DNA of 64,000 nucleotides from Gloeocapsopsis dulcis (GTDB lineage Bacteria; Cyanobacteriota; Cyanobacteriia; Cyanobacteriales; Chroococcidiopsidaceae): NCBI RefSeq assembly GCF_032163395.1, contig NZ_CP119970.1, positions 1 to 64,000 of the forward strand, read 5' to 3'. Shown piece by piece: positions 45,001 to 53,831 of this stretch (position 1 is its first letter; each line of letters starts with the position of its first letter). The notes under the pieces were generated by a model. It saw only the letters and a program-made list of their open reading frames with translations, ran no database searches and was not told where the DNA came from. The position numbers and the translations under genes were made by a program.

Positions 45001-46723
45001 CCTCAATCCCCAACAAAGTAGTGACTACGAGCTTTTGTGGCGAGAACTACAAGCACAAAATAATTTACCCACCAAAATTGTGCATTTATGGAATATTACA
45101 GAAAATAATTACATAGATAACCAATTAGAATGGCTAGGCAAAATGCAAGTCAATGGCTTTTATAGCTTGCTATTTATAGCTCAGGCAATTAGTAAACTAA
45201 ATATTGCCAATAACTTGCAAATTACAGTGATTTCTAATAATATGCAATCAGTGACCGGAGAAGAAAATCTCTGTCCAGAAAAAGCAACTTTGCTCGGAGC
45301 AATTAAAGTCATTCCCCAAGAGTATTCAAATATTCGTTGTCGCAATATTGATATTTTAATTCCCGCAGCAGGAAGTCCACAAGAGAATAAACTAACAAAT
45401 TTTCTCTTACAAGAAATTATCAATTCTACTGCTAATTCAATTGTTGCTTACCGTGGTAATCATCGATGGGTACAAACTTTTGAACCTATGCAATTACATC
45501 CATCTCCCAAAGAAACACCACAATTAAAAGAAAAAGGAGTTTATTTGATTACAGGTGGTTTGGGAGGAATTGGATTGATTTTAGCGGCACATCTGGCAAA
45601 AACTGTAAAAGCTAAATTAATCCTGACAGGAAGGTCTGTAATTCCTGCTAAAGAAGATTGGTCAAAATGGCTAAAAAATCATGATGAACATCATCCGATT
45701 AGCGCCAAAATTAAGCAATTACAGGAATTAGAAACCCTCGGTGCAGAAGTTTTAACAATTAGTGCTGATGTTGGCAACTTTGAACAAATGCAAGCAGCCA
45801 TTGTGCAAGCAGAATTAATATTTGGTCAAATCAATGGAGTAATTCATGCTGCTGGTATTACTGAAGAAAAATCATTTGCATTTATAGAACAGACTCATAA
45901 AGTTGACTGTGAACTGCAATTCCAACCCAAAGTATATGGATTATTAATATTAGAAAAAATATTCAAAAATAAAAAGCTGGATTTTTGTGTATTAATGTCT
46001 TCTTTATCCTCAATTTTAGGAGGATTAGGATTTATGGCTTACTCTGCGGTTAATAGTTTTATGGATGCTTTTGTGCATCAGCATAACCAAAATAATGCTA
46101 TGGTGTGGACAAGTGTTAATTGGGATGCTTGGCATACTTTTAAAGAAAATCAACAAAATCAATCATATTTTGCTACTGGATTAGCAGATTTGGCTATCAA
46201 ACCCCAGGAAGGTATAGAAGCTTTTCAAAGAATTTTAAATTTTGGTCACATCAATCAAGTTGTTGTCTCCACTGGAGAACTACAAACAAGAATTAATCAA
46301 TGGGTGGATTCAGCCGCTTTTGAGGAAAAAACAGTTAGCCAAAAACCTAATTTTTCCCTTCATCCCAGACCGAACTTACAAAATCCCTATGTTGCTCCTA
46401 AAAATGAAATCGAGCAAAAGATAGCAGCGATTTGGCAAGAACTGATTGGCGCAGAAAAAGTAGGGATTTACGATAACTTTTTTGAGTTGGGCGGTGATTC
46501 ACTTTTAATGGTGCAAATGCGGAGTAGGCTACAAAAAGTTTTTAATTGTAATGTTTCTACTGCTGAGTTATTTGAATATCCCACCATTAGTAGCTTATCA
46601 GAATATTTCAACCGCCAAAATCATGAACAACCAGCTTTTGAACTAGCTCAGGAACGTGCCAAAAAGCAAGAAGCGGCAATTGCTGAAGAAATACAGCTAA
46701 TGAAGCAAAGAAGGAGAGTATGA
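42086..46723 (+). CDS. Type I PKS module KS-AT-KR-ACP
   Basis: A 1545-residue protein starting at ATG 42086 with AAGGA just upstream; TTG 42068 is an in-frame alternative. KS: QTACSTSLVA (Cys near 180), EAHGTGT and KTNIGHLDAAAG, all active-site residues present. AT: MIGHSIGEYVAACLAG (Ser near 630) and SHAFHSEMM, the HAFH signature of malonyl-CoA specificity. KR: LITGGLGGIGLILAAHLA near 1156 and catalytic SSLSSILGGLGFMAYSAVNS (Ser, Tyr near 1317, Asn), so active. ACP: FFELGGDSLLMVQM near 1468. There is no DH or ER, so it should add two carbons and leave a beta-hydroxyl. Next to an amino-acid module this gives a statine-like gamma-amino-beta-hydroxy unit. The stop overlaps the start of the next gene by four bases. 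Confidence 0.93.
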   Translation: MDSTELYESIEAIAIIGISGRFPGANGIEDFWKNLRSGVESISLFTDAELIDAGIEPELVHNPDYVKSLAVLENVDLFDASFFGFNPREAEITDPQHRLFLECAWEALENAGYDSQRCESRIGVYAGAGSNNYSSLDLNSNRPGLASIFQKGIGNDKDFLATRVSYKLNLTGPSLTVQTACSTSLVATSLACQSLLNYQCDMALAGGVSIHIPQKTGYLYEEGGILSPDGHCRAFDAKAMGTIIGNGVGIVVLKRLSEAIADGDNIYAVIKGSAINNDGSGKVGYTAPSVNGQADVVVEALALAGVEPETISYIEAHGTGTVLGDPIEISALTNVFRESTNRKGFCAIASVKTNIGHLDAAAGIAGLIKTVLALKHQQIPPSLNFEQPNPQIDFANSPFYVNTTLKEWKAGSTPRRAGVSSLGIGGTNAHVILEEAPVQTTSQKSKGKSKYLLCLSAKTSSALETATVNLANYLKLHPSLDLADVAYTLQVGRAEFNHRRVLVCQDTEDASSALQDPQRVLTRLIENSDDRSIVFMFPGQGAQYVDMGKELYQTESIFQQQVDLCCQMLQPHLGLDLRSVIYPTESELKAATAKLQQTAITQPALFVVEYALAKLWMSWGISPSTMIGHSIGEYVAACLAGVMSLEDALALLAIRGRLMQQLPAGAMLSVSQSAAGIKNLLNENLSLAASNAPSLCVVSGTHAAIDTIHQQLTALDIECRRLHTSHAFHSEMMEPIMEPFIQEVKKVKLNPPQIPLISNVTGTWITAEQATDPQYWTTHLRQTVEFTAGISTLLQDPNCILLEVGPGRSLCTFAQKHSDVVGLCSLRHPKEKQSDVAFLLNTLGKLWLYGVQIEWSGFYINEHRYRLPLPTYPFERQHYWIEDRKQSEKSTKTTSLGKKSDITDWFYLPLWKQSLPPREHPELTVQKSSTLVFTNELSISSQLVQQLKTHHQDVILVKISLKFAKLSEHEYSLNPQQSSDYELLWRELQAQNNLPTKIVHLWNITENNYIDNQLEWLGKMQVNGFYSLLFIAQAISKLNIANNLQITVISNNMQSVTGEENLCPEKATLLGAIKVIPQEYSNIRCRNIDILIPAAGSPQENKLTNFLLQEIINSTANSIVAYRGNHRWVQTFEPMQLHPSPKETPQLKEKGVYLITGGLGGIGLILAAHLAKTVKAKLILTGRSVIPAKEDWSKWLKNHDEHHPISAKIKQLQELETLGAEVLTISADVGNFEQMQAAIVQAELIFGQINGVIHAAGITEEKSFAFIEQTHKVDCELQFQPKVYGLLILEKIFKNKKLDFCVLMSSLSSILGGLGFMAYSAVNSFMDAFVHQHNQNNAMVWTSVNWDAWHTFKENQQNQSYFATGLADLAIKPQEGIEAFQRILNFGHINQVVVSTGELQTRINQWVDSAAFEEKTVSQKPNFSLHPRPNLQNPYVAPKNEIEQKIAAIWQELIGAEKVGIYDNFFELGGDSLLMVQMRSRLQKVFNCNVSTAELFEYPTISSLSEYFNRQNHEQPAFELAQERAKKQEAAIAEEIQLMKQRRRV

Positions 46724-49700
46724 TGAGTAATCAATTAAAAGGTATAGCTATCATTGGCATGGCAGGCCGCTTTCCGGGAGCCAAAAGCGTAAATGAGTTC
46801 TGGCAAAACTTGTGTAACGGTGTAGAGTCTATTTCCCACTTCAGTGATGAAGAATTATTAGCAGCCGGTGTAGACCCTGCTGATTTGAGCGATCGCAATT
46901 ATGTGAAAGCTGGGTTTGTGCTAGAAGATATCGAGAAGTTTGACGCAGCATTTTTTGGCTTTTCTCCTAGAGAAGCTGAACTGCTTGATCCTCAGCAGCG
47001 AGTTTTTTTGGAATGTGCTTGGGAAGCATTGGAAAATGCTGGTTATAACCCGAAAGTAGATAACAACTTCACTGGTTTATATGCAGGGGGAAACTTAAGT
47101 ACTTATTTGTTCTATAATCTGGCTTCACACCCTGAGTTATTGAAATCGCTACATCTGCCAATTACCCTTGGTAATGACAAAGACTTTATTCCTACACGAG
47201 TTTCCTACAAATTGAATTTGAAAGGGCCGAGTGTCAATGTTGGTACAGCTTGTTCTACTTCATTAGTAGCTGTTCATCTAGCGTGTCGAGGTTTATTAAG
47301 CTATCAATGCGATATGGCGTTGGCTGGTGGTGTTGCTATTCAAGTTCCCCAAGTAGCAGGTTACTTTTATGAACCAGGCGGGATGGCTTCTGCTGACGCT
47401 CATACTCGTACCTTTGATGCTAAAGCTACTGGTGGCCCTTTTGGTAGAGGTGCAGGTGTTGTTGTACTCAAGAGATTAGCAGATGCCGTAGCTGATGGTG
47501 ATTATATTTATGGAGTGATCAAAGGTTCAGCCATTAATAACGATGGTGCCATGAAAGTCAGCTATACAGCACCAAGTGTAAATGGACAAGCAGAAGTTAT
47601 CGCCGAAGCTCAAGCGATCGCCTCTTTTGCTCCTGAGACAATTACCTACATCGAGACTCATGGTACAGCTACAGCCCTTGGCGATCCTATTGAAATTCGG
47701 GCGTTGGAAAAAGTGTTTCGTGCCGGAACCAATAAGAAGGGTTTTTGTGCCATTGGTTCAGTTAAAACTAATGTGAGTCATTTGAATACGGCTGCTGGGG
47801 TAACGAGCTTAATTAAAACTGCCTTGGCTTTAAAATGTGAACAAATACCCCCCAGCTTGTATTTTGAAGAACCATCACCTGAGATAGACTTTGCCAACAG
47901 TCCTTTTTACGTCAATACCCAACTGTCTGCATGGCCAACAAACGGAACACCACGCCGTGCGGGGGTTAGTTCTTTTGGTCTTGGGGGGACTAATGCTCAC
48001 GTTGTATTAGAAGAAGCTCCTGAACAAGAGCAGGGGAGCAGGGAAGCAGAGGAGCAGGGGAGAAACTATCAATTGTTGGTACTTTCTGCCAAAACGAATT
48101 CTGCATTAGAGGCTGCAACTGCAAATTTAATTAATCATTTGCAACAGCATCCCGAACTCAACCTAGCTGATGTAGCTTATACATTACAAGTTGGTCGTCA
48201 TCCTTTTAACCATCGGCGCACAGTTGTTTGCCAAGATATTCCAGATGCTATAGTTGCTTTGCAGAATCCCAAACGTGTTTTGACTAGTACAGAAGAAACC
48301 AATGAGCGCCCCGTAGCTTTCATGTTTACTGGTTTGGGAACGCAGTACATCAATATGACTGAGGAACTTTATCAAGTCGAACCAACTTTTCGCGAACATA
48401 TTGATCTTTGTTGTTCTTTGTTTCAACCTTTATTGGGTGTTGACCTGAAACAAGTTATTTATCCTACTTCTGAATCAACCAAGCCAGAAGCCACAACAGC
48501 AAATCCAGGGATAGATTTACGCCAGATGTTGGGACGTAATACCCAACCAGCAGATCCCACTACCCAAAAACTCAATCAAACGTCTCTCACTCAGCCAGCA
48601 CTATTTACCATTGAATATGCTTTAGCTCAGTTGTGGATGTCTTGGGGTATGCGTCCAGTGGCGATGATTGGCTATAGTCTTGGTGAATATGTGGCAGCGA
48701 CATTGGCCGGGGTATTATCTCTCAAAGATGCGGTAACTTTAGTTGCTAAAAGAGCGCAAATGATTCAAGAGTTACCATCAGGAGCAATGCTGGCGGTTCC
48801 TTTATCAGAAGAAGAAGTACAACCTTTTTTAAGTCCTCATCTTTCATTATCGGCAATTAACGGCGCATCGCAATGTGTGTTAGCGGGAACAATAGAGGCG
48901 GTAAGAGAATTAGAACAACAGCTTACAGCCAAGGGAGTAGCTTGTCGGCGATTGCAGACATCCCATGCTTTTCATTCTTTCATGATGCAAGCGATCGCTG
49001 ATTCTTTCACTGCACTTGTGCAAACTATCAATTTCAAACCACCACAAACCCCTTATCTGTCAAATGTCACGGGAACTTGGATCACACCAGAGCAAGCCAC
49101 AAACCCCAGCTATTGGACACAGCACATGTGCCAACCTGTGCGCTTTGCTGATGGTGTCAATCATTTGTGGAAACAACGCAGTCCCGTTTTGTTGGAGATA
49201 GGGGCGGGACAGGCATTAAGCAGCTTGGCAATGCAATGTTTAGATAATGTTGATGATGAATTGGTAATATTATCTTCGTTACGTTACGCTTATGAGCGAC
49301 AATCTGATGTTGCTTTTATCTTAAACACATTAGGGCAGCTATGGCTGGCAGGAGCCAAGATAGATTGGTCGGGATTTCATACCCATGAGCGCCGATATCG
49401 CTTACCCTTGCCAACATACCCCTTTGAGCGACAAAGATATTGGATTGAACCGCAAAAATTAGCTTCAGCACAAAGTAATTCCTTGCCCAAGTTAACAGTA
49501 TCAGAACTTTGGCAATCTCTGATAGCATCTGGTCAACTTCAAGCTAGTGCAGGGGCAAGGGAATTGGACGAACCAATCTCTCAAGAGAAAAGAGAATATT
49601 TAGATCGTTTATGTATTGCTTATATTAATCTTGCTTTAACAAATTTAGGAGCTTTTAGCAATCCTAGCAAAAGGTATTCTTTAGAGGAGTTATTGAACCA

Positions 49701-52608
49701 ATGCCAAATTATTCCTCCCTATAGAGAATTGTTGTGTCGATGGCTAGAAATATTAGTAGAGCAGGGACAATTAAAACAAGAACAAGGACTATTTACGAAC
49801 TTTCTTCCCATATCAACAAACTTTGTGAATGAGCTTTTGGTAAAAGTGAGAGCTATATGGGCAGACACACTGCAACAAATAGATTTGCTGCAACTGTATG
49901 GCGAAAATATGGTAGCTCTGCTGACGGGTAAAAAAGAACCATTAGAGTTCCATGTTTCTACTTTGTTAAAGTCAGGAGAATTCTCAGTCCAACAATTGCC
50001 TGAGAATAAGTACTACAACTCAATCATGCGGGTTTGCTTAGAGGAGGTGTTAAAATCTTTACCGCATCAAGTCAATCTGAGAATTCTGGAAATTGGGGCT
50101 GGAACTGGTACTGGTACGGCAGAGTTATTACCAATATTGTCATCGGAGAAAGTTAACTATACTTTCACTGACGTGGGAGGTTTTTTCCTGAATGCAGCCA
50201 AAAATAAATTTAGCGATTATCCATTTGTGGAATATAAGTTACTAGACATTGAGCGATCGCCACAAGAACAGGGATACACAAGGCATAGTTTTGATGTGAT
50301 TGTAGCTTTTCAGGTGCTGCACGTAGCTCGAAACATTGGAGAAACTCTAGATCACATTCGCTCTTTACTTGCTCCTGGAGGTTTACTTCTATTTTGGGAA
50401 ACAACTCAACCCAGAATGGAATTTGAGTTCATTGATGCGCTGCTCATGAATCCGATAGAAGATTCATCAGGCGATCGCAACATGTGCAATCCTTTTTTAT
50501 CTCAGGAACAGTGGCAAGCAGAACTCAAATCTCACGGTTTTGTTCAGGTAACAGCTTTCTCGAACTTCGCACCTTTTACAGACCACATAATTGTCGCTCA
50601 AGCTACTACATCAGCAACGCACGAAGTACCAGCAGCATTTACAGCCTCGCTTAATGAACAAGATACAGGAAAGACACAAGAAGTGTCATTAGGTAAACAG
50701 TCCAACGTTGCAGACTGGTTCTACATCCCTTCCTGGAAACGTTCACTACCACCACAGTCAAACACTCAGGTCAAAGAAGCTGAATGCTGGTTAGTATTTG
50801 TTGATGAGTATGGATTGGGCGCTCAAATCGTCAAGCGACTTGAACTTGAAGGTCATAAGGTAATTACCGTCACAATTGGAGAACAATTTGGGACTACGAG
50901 TGAATCTTCAAAAGAGCAGATTGGTAAGTGTGCATACACAATAGCACCGCAACAACACGATGATTACAACACCCTACTCAAAGAACTCCGTGCCCAAGAC
51001 TTAATACCACAAAGAATTATTCATCTGTGGAGTGTAACACAGTCAGAACTTGGAGACTTTAACACAACACAAGGATTCCAAAGTTTGTTATTGTTAACAC
51101 AAGCGTTAGGAAAACAGAACTTTACTGATGAGTTACAGCTTGTAGTTATCTCCAACAATATGCAAGCTGTAACCGGAGTAGAAAATCTCTGTCCAGAAAA
51201 AGCAACTGTACTTGGACTTGTTAAGGTCATCCCACAGGAATATTCAAATATTAAATGTCGTAGCATTGATATTACTGTTCCCTCACCAGGAAGTTGGCAA
51301 GAAGAGAAATTTGTCAATCAACTGCTGACGGAACTTAAAGGTAATTCCTTGGACTCAGTTATTGCTTATCGTAGTTGGGAACGTTGGGTACAAACTTTTG
51401 AGCCTGTGCAATTAGCAGCAAGCATTCCTGAGACACCAAAGTTAAGGGAAAAAGGAGTCTACTTAATTACTGGTGGGCTTGAAGACATAGGAATTGTAGT
51501 AGCCGAACATCTAGCCAAGACAGTACAGGCAAAACTGCTAATTTTAGAAGCTGAAGATTTTCCCCATTATCAAGAGTGGGAACAATGGCTGACAACTCAC
51601 GATGAGCAAGATAACATCAGCTGCAAGATTCTCAAAGCGCAGGAACTAGAAAAACTGGGTGCAGAAGTCTTAATTAAAAACGTTGATTTAGTGAATTTAG
51701 CACAAATGCAAAGTGCGATCGCTCAAATTCAAGAACATTTTGGTCAACTCAACGGGGTATTCCACACAGCTAAGATACCTATAGAAAAATTATTTACTCC
51801 CATTGCAGAAATAGAGCCAACGGAGTGCGAACAGCAATTTCAACAAAAGAGACAAGGACTCTTAGTATTAGAGGAGATTTTGCAGTTCCAAAAACTCGAT
51901 TTTTGTTTATTGATGTCTTCGTTAACCTCTATTTTAGGAGGATTAGGTTCTGTTGGCTACTCAGCAGTAAGTCTTTTGATGGACGCTTTTACTTATCAGT
52001 ATAATCAGAAAAATCCTGTTCCTTGGATGAGCATTAACTGGGATGCGTGGCAATTTAGAACAGACAATCAAGAAATATTTGCTAGTACAAGTTTGGCAGA
52101 ATTCGCCATCCAGCCCCAAGAAGGTATTAATGCCCTTGAACGTATTCTTTTATGGAGCCAATATCATCAAATAGTTGTTTCGACTGGTAATTTACAATCT
52201 AGAATTGACCAGTGGATTAAGCTAGAATCTTTACAAGAGAAAACTACTAACCGACAAATCAATTTATCTTCTCGTCACTCAAGACCGAATTTAAAGAATG
52301 CTTATGTCGCTCCTAGTAACGATGTAGAGCGCAAACTGGCTGATATTTTCCAAGAGTTACTAGGTATTGAGCCAATCGGTATTCATGACAACTTCTTTGC
52401 ATTAGGTGGAGACTCTCTCACAGGAACTGTACTTATTTCCCAGGTTCGCAAACATTTCCAGGTAGAACTACCTATTCGTTCTCTTTTTGAAGCACCTACT
52501 GTAGCTGAGTTAGCTTTGGTGATTGAAGAAATTCTCATAGAAGAAATAGAACAATTATCTGCCGATGAGGAAAGAGATAAAACTCTTGATGTCCAGTTGT
52601 CAAATTAA
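46720..52608 (+). CDS. Type I PKS module KS-AT-MT-KR(degenerate)-ACP
   Basis: A 1962-residue protein starting in the ATGATG at 46720 after AAGGAGAG. KS: GTACSTSLVAVHLACRG (Cys near 177), ETHGTAT and KTNVSHLNTAAG, catalytic residues present though the usual NIGH reads NVSH. AT: MIGYSLGEYVAATLAG, where the His before the Ser is Tyr, and TGLGTQYINM replaces PGQGAQY; SHAFHSFMM is kept. Methyltransferase near 1100-1300: LRILEIGAGTGTGTAELLPI, YTFTDVGGFFLNAAKNKF, VIVAFQVLHVARNIGETLDH. KR: GGLEDIG instead of GGLGGIG and GYSAVSLLMDAF with Asn changed to Ser, so probably inactive. ACP: FFALGGDSLTGTVL. The divergent AT fits the ACP-linked extender made by the next four genes. The product should be an alpha-oxygenated beta-ketoacyl chain, possibly methylated here. 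Confidence 0.92.
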   Translation: MMSNQLKGIAIIGMAGRFPGAKSVNEFWQNLCNGVESISHFSDEELLAAGVDPADLSDRNYVKAGFVLEDIEKFDAAFFGFSPREAELLDPQQRVFLECAWEALENAGYNPKVDNNFTGLYAGGNLSTYLFYNLASHPELLKSLHLPITLGNDKDFIPTRVSYKLNLKGPSVNVGTACSTSLVAVHLACRGLLSYQCDMALAGGVAIQVPQVAGYFYEPGGMASADAHTRTFDAKATGGPFGRGAGVVVLKRLADAVADGDYIYGVIKGSAINNDGAMKVSYTAPSVNGQAEVIAEAQAIASFAPETITYIETHGTATALGDPIEIRALEKVFRAGTNKKGFCAIGSVKTNVSHLNTAAGVTSLIKTALALKCEQIPPSLYFEEPSPEIDFANSPFYVNTQLSAWPTNGTPRRAGVSSFGLGGTNAHVVLEEAPEQEQGSREAEEQGRNYQLLVLSAKTNSALEAATANLINHLQQHPELNLADVAYTLQVGRHPFNHRRTVVCQDIPDAIVALQNPKRVLTSTEETNERPVAFMFTGLGTQYINMTEELYQVEPTFREHIDLCCSLFQPLLGVDLKQVIYPTSESTKPEATTANPGIDLRQMLGRNTQPADPTTQKLNQTSLTQPALFTIEYALAQLWMSWGMRPVAMIGYSLGEYVAATLAGVLSLKDAVTLVAKRAQMIQELPSGAMLAVPLSEEEVQPFLSPHLSLSAINGASQCVLAGTIEAVRELEQQLTAKGVACRRLQTSHAFHSFMMQAIADSFTALVQTINFKPPQTPYLSNVTGTWITPEQATNPSYWTQHMCQPVRFADGVNHLWKQRSPVLLEIGAGQALSSLAMQCLDNVDDELVILSSLRYAYERQSDVAFILNTLGQLWLAGAKIDWSGFHTHERRYRLPLPTYPFERQRYWIEPQKLASAQSNSLPKLTVSELWQSLIASGQLQASAGARELDEPISQEKREYLDRLCIAYINLALTNLGAFSNPSKRYSLEELLNQCQIIPPYRELLCRWLEILVEQGQLKQEQGLFTNFLPISTNFVNELLVKVRAIWADTLQQIDLLQLYGENMVALLTGKKEPLEFHVSTLLKSGEFSVQQLPENKYYNSIMRVCLEEVLKSLPHQVNLRILEIGAGTGTGTAELLPILSSEKVNYTFTDVGGFFLNAAKNKFSDYPFVEYKLLDIERSPQEQGYTRHSFDVIVAFQVLHVARNIGETLDHIRSLLAPGGLLLFWETTQPRMEFEFIDALLMNPIEDSSGDRNMCNPFLSQEQWQAELKSHGFVQVTAFSNFAPFTDHIIVAQATTSATHEVPAAFTASLNEQDTGKTQEVSLGKQSNVADWFYIPSWKRSLPPQSNTQVKEAECWLVFVDEYGLGAQIVKRLELEGHKVITVTIGEQFGTTSESSKEQIGKCAYTIAPQQHDDYNTLLKELRAQDLIPQRIIHLWSVTQSELGDFNTTQGFQSLLLLTQALGKQNFTDELQLVVISNNMQAVTGVENLCPEKATVLGLVKVIPQEYSNIKCRSIDITVPSPGSWQEEKFVNQLLTELKGNSLDSVIAYRSWERWVQTFEPVQLAASIPETPKLREKGVYLITGGLEDIGIVVAEHLAKTVQAKLLILEAEDFPHYQEWEQWLTTHDEQDNISCKILKAQELEKLGAEVLIKNVDLVNLAQMQSAIAQIQEHFGQLNGVFHTAKIPIEKLFTPIAEIEPTECEQQFQQKRQGLLVLEEILQFQKLDFCLLMSSLTSILGGLGSVGYSAVSLLMDAFTYQYNQKNPVPWMSINWDAWQFRTDNQEIFASTSLAEFAIQPQEGINALERILLWSQYHQIVVSTGNLQSRIDQWIKLESLQEKTTNRQINLSSRHSRPNLKNAYVAPSNDVERKLADIFQELLGIEPIGIHDNFFALGGDSLTGTVLISQVRKHFQVELPIRSLFEAPTVAELALVIEEILIEEIEQLSADEERDKTLDVQLSN

Positions 52609-52628
52609 ATCAATTTAGGATAAAAAGC

Positions 52629-53492
52629 ATGAGAATTCAAGTAGTTGGTGTAGTTGGAGCAGGTGTCATGGGAATTGGGTTAGCCCAAAACCTCGCGCAA
52701 AATGGTCATCAAGTAATTCTAGTAGATATTTCCGAAGAAATTTTGGAACGTGCCAACGCACAAATCAAAAAAAACATTCGTTTTCAAGGTTTTTTCAATA
52801 AAAATGAAAAAGTAGAAAATTCAGAGAATTGTCTGCATAAAATTAAATTTTCTACCAACTATAAGTTTCTTGAAAAAGCAGAATTTGTGATTGAAAATGC
52901 CACAGAAAAGTGGGATATTAAAAAGGGAATATACGCGCAGCTTGATGCGATTTGTCCCAAAAAGACTATATTTGCAGCCAATACCTCTGCTATCTCCATT
53001 ACTCGCATCGCTTCAGTCACTAAATGTGCTGACAAAGTTATTGGAATGCACTTTATGAACCCAGTACCAATGAAGCCGATAGTGGAAATGATTCGCGGGT
53101 ATCACACATCCGATGAAACAATTTCGACAGCACAAGAATTGTTGTCACAGATGGGTAAAGAAGGCATTCTCGTCAATGATTCGCCTGGTTTTGTCTCCAA
53201 CCGAGTTCTGATGTTAACGATAAACGAAGCTATTTTCTTGTTACAAGACAAAGTTGCTTCAGTGGAAGAAGTGGATAGAATTTTCAAAACTTGTTTTGGT
53301 CACAAAATGGGTCCTTTAGAAACTGCCGACTTAATTGGATTAGACACAATTCTTTTCTCCATCGAAGTTTTGTACGAAAGTTTCAATGATAGTAAATATA
53401 GACCTTGCCCAATGCTAAAAAAAATGGTAGATGCAGGATTGCATGGTCGTAAAACTGGACAAGGTTTTTATGCTTATAGCGAAGCAATTTGA
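52629..53492 (+). CDS. 3-hydroxyacyl-CoA dehydrogenase-like enzyme of the extender cassette (FkbK/ZmaG-like)
   Basis: A 287-residue protein with an N-terminal Rossmann fold (VVGVVGAGVMGIGLAQNLAQ, NAD-binding GxGxMG), EKAEFVIENATEKWDIKKGI, TIFAANTSAISITRIAS, GMHFMNPVPMKPIVEMIRG (catalytic His) and the helical C-terminal domain (GFVSNRVLMLTINEAIFLLQ, LETADLIGLDTILF). In methoxymalonyl-ACP and hydroxymalonyl-ACP pathways the homologue oxidises the C3 hydroxyl of glyceryl-ACP to the aldehyde. It starts 20 bases after the PKS gene and precedes the free ACP gene, the standard cassette layout. Length is normal. The distinction from fatty-acid oxidation enzymes rests on this context. Confidence 0.9.
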   Translation: MRIQVVGVVGAGVMGIGLAQNLAQNGHQVILVDISEEILERANAQIKKNIRFQGFFNKNEKVENSENCLHKIKFSTNYKFLEKAEFVIENATEKWDIKKGIYAQLDAICPKKTIFAANTSAISITRIASVTKCADKVIGMHFMNPVPMKPIVEMIRGYHTSDETISTAQELLSQMGKEGILVNDSPGFVSNRVLMLTINEAIFLLQDKVASVEEVDRIFKTCFGHKMGPLETADLIGLDTILFSIEVLYESFNDSKYRPCPMLKKMVDAGLHGRKTGQGFYAYSEAI

Positions 53493-53540
53493 AGTTAAAA
53501 AATCAAATATAATTGTATTAAAAATAAGGTGAATTAAATA

Positions 53541-53792
53541 ATGCCAGAAATTCCTGCAAAGATTAAAGAATTCCTATCCCGTTTTTTTCGTAATCATGAC
53601 TTGCAGCTAGATGAAGATATTTTTGCTCTTGGTTTTGTCAACTCTATGTTCGCCATGCAACTTGTATTATTTATTGAACAAGAATTTAAGATTACTATTG
53701 AAAATGAAGATTTAGATTTTGCAAACTTTAAAACAATAAGTGCAATGACTCGTCTCATAGAAAGCAAGACGAACTTAGTTCCACAAACATAA
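53541..53792 (+). CDS. Free-standing acyl carrier protein of the extender cassette (FkbJ/ZmaD-like)
   Basis: An 83-residue ACP: EIPAKIKEFLSRFFRNHDLQ, LDEDIFALGFVNSMFAMQLV with the phosphopantetheine Ser in VNSM near residue 37, and VLFIEQEFKITIENEDLDFA. The unusual GFVNSM in place of the common GxDSL is characteristic of ACPs that carry glyceryl-derived extender units. It holds the three-carbon unit while it is oxidised to hydroxymalonyl. It is followed closely by the acyl-CoA dehydrogenase gene. AAGG lies upstream. Confidence 0.9.
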   Translation: MPEIPAKIKEFLSRFFRNHDLQLDEDIFALGFVNSMFAMQLVLFIEQEFKITIENEDLDFANFKTISAMTRLIESKTNLVPQT

Positions 53793-53831
53793 GTTTTGAA
53801 GATTTGTGCATTTTTATATGGAAGTCAAAAC

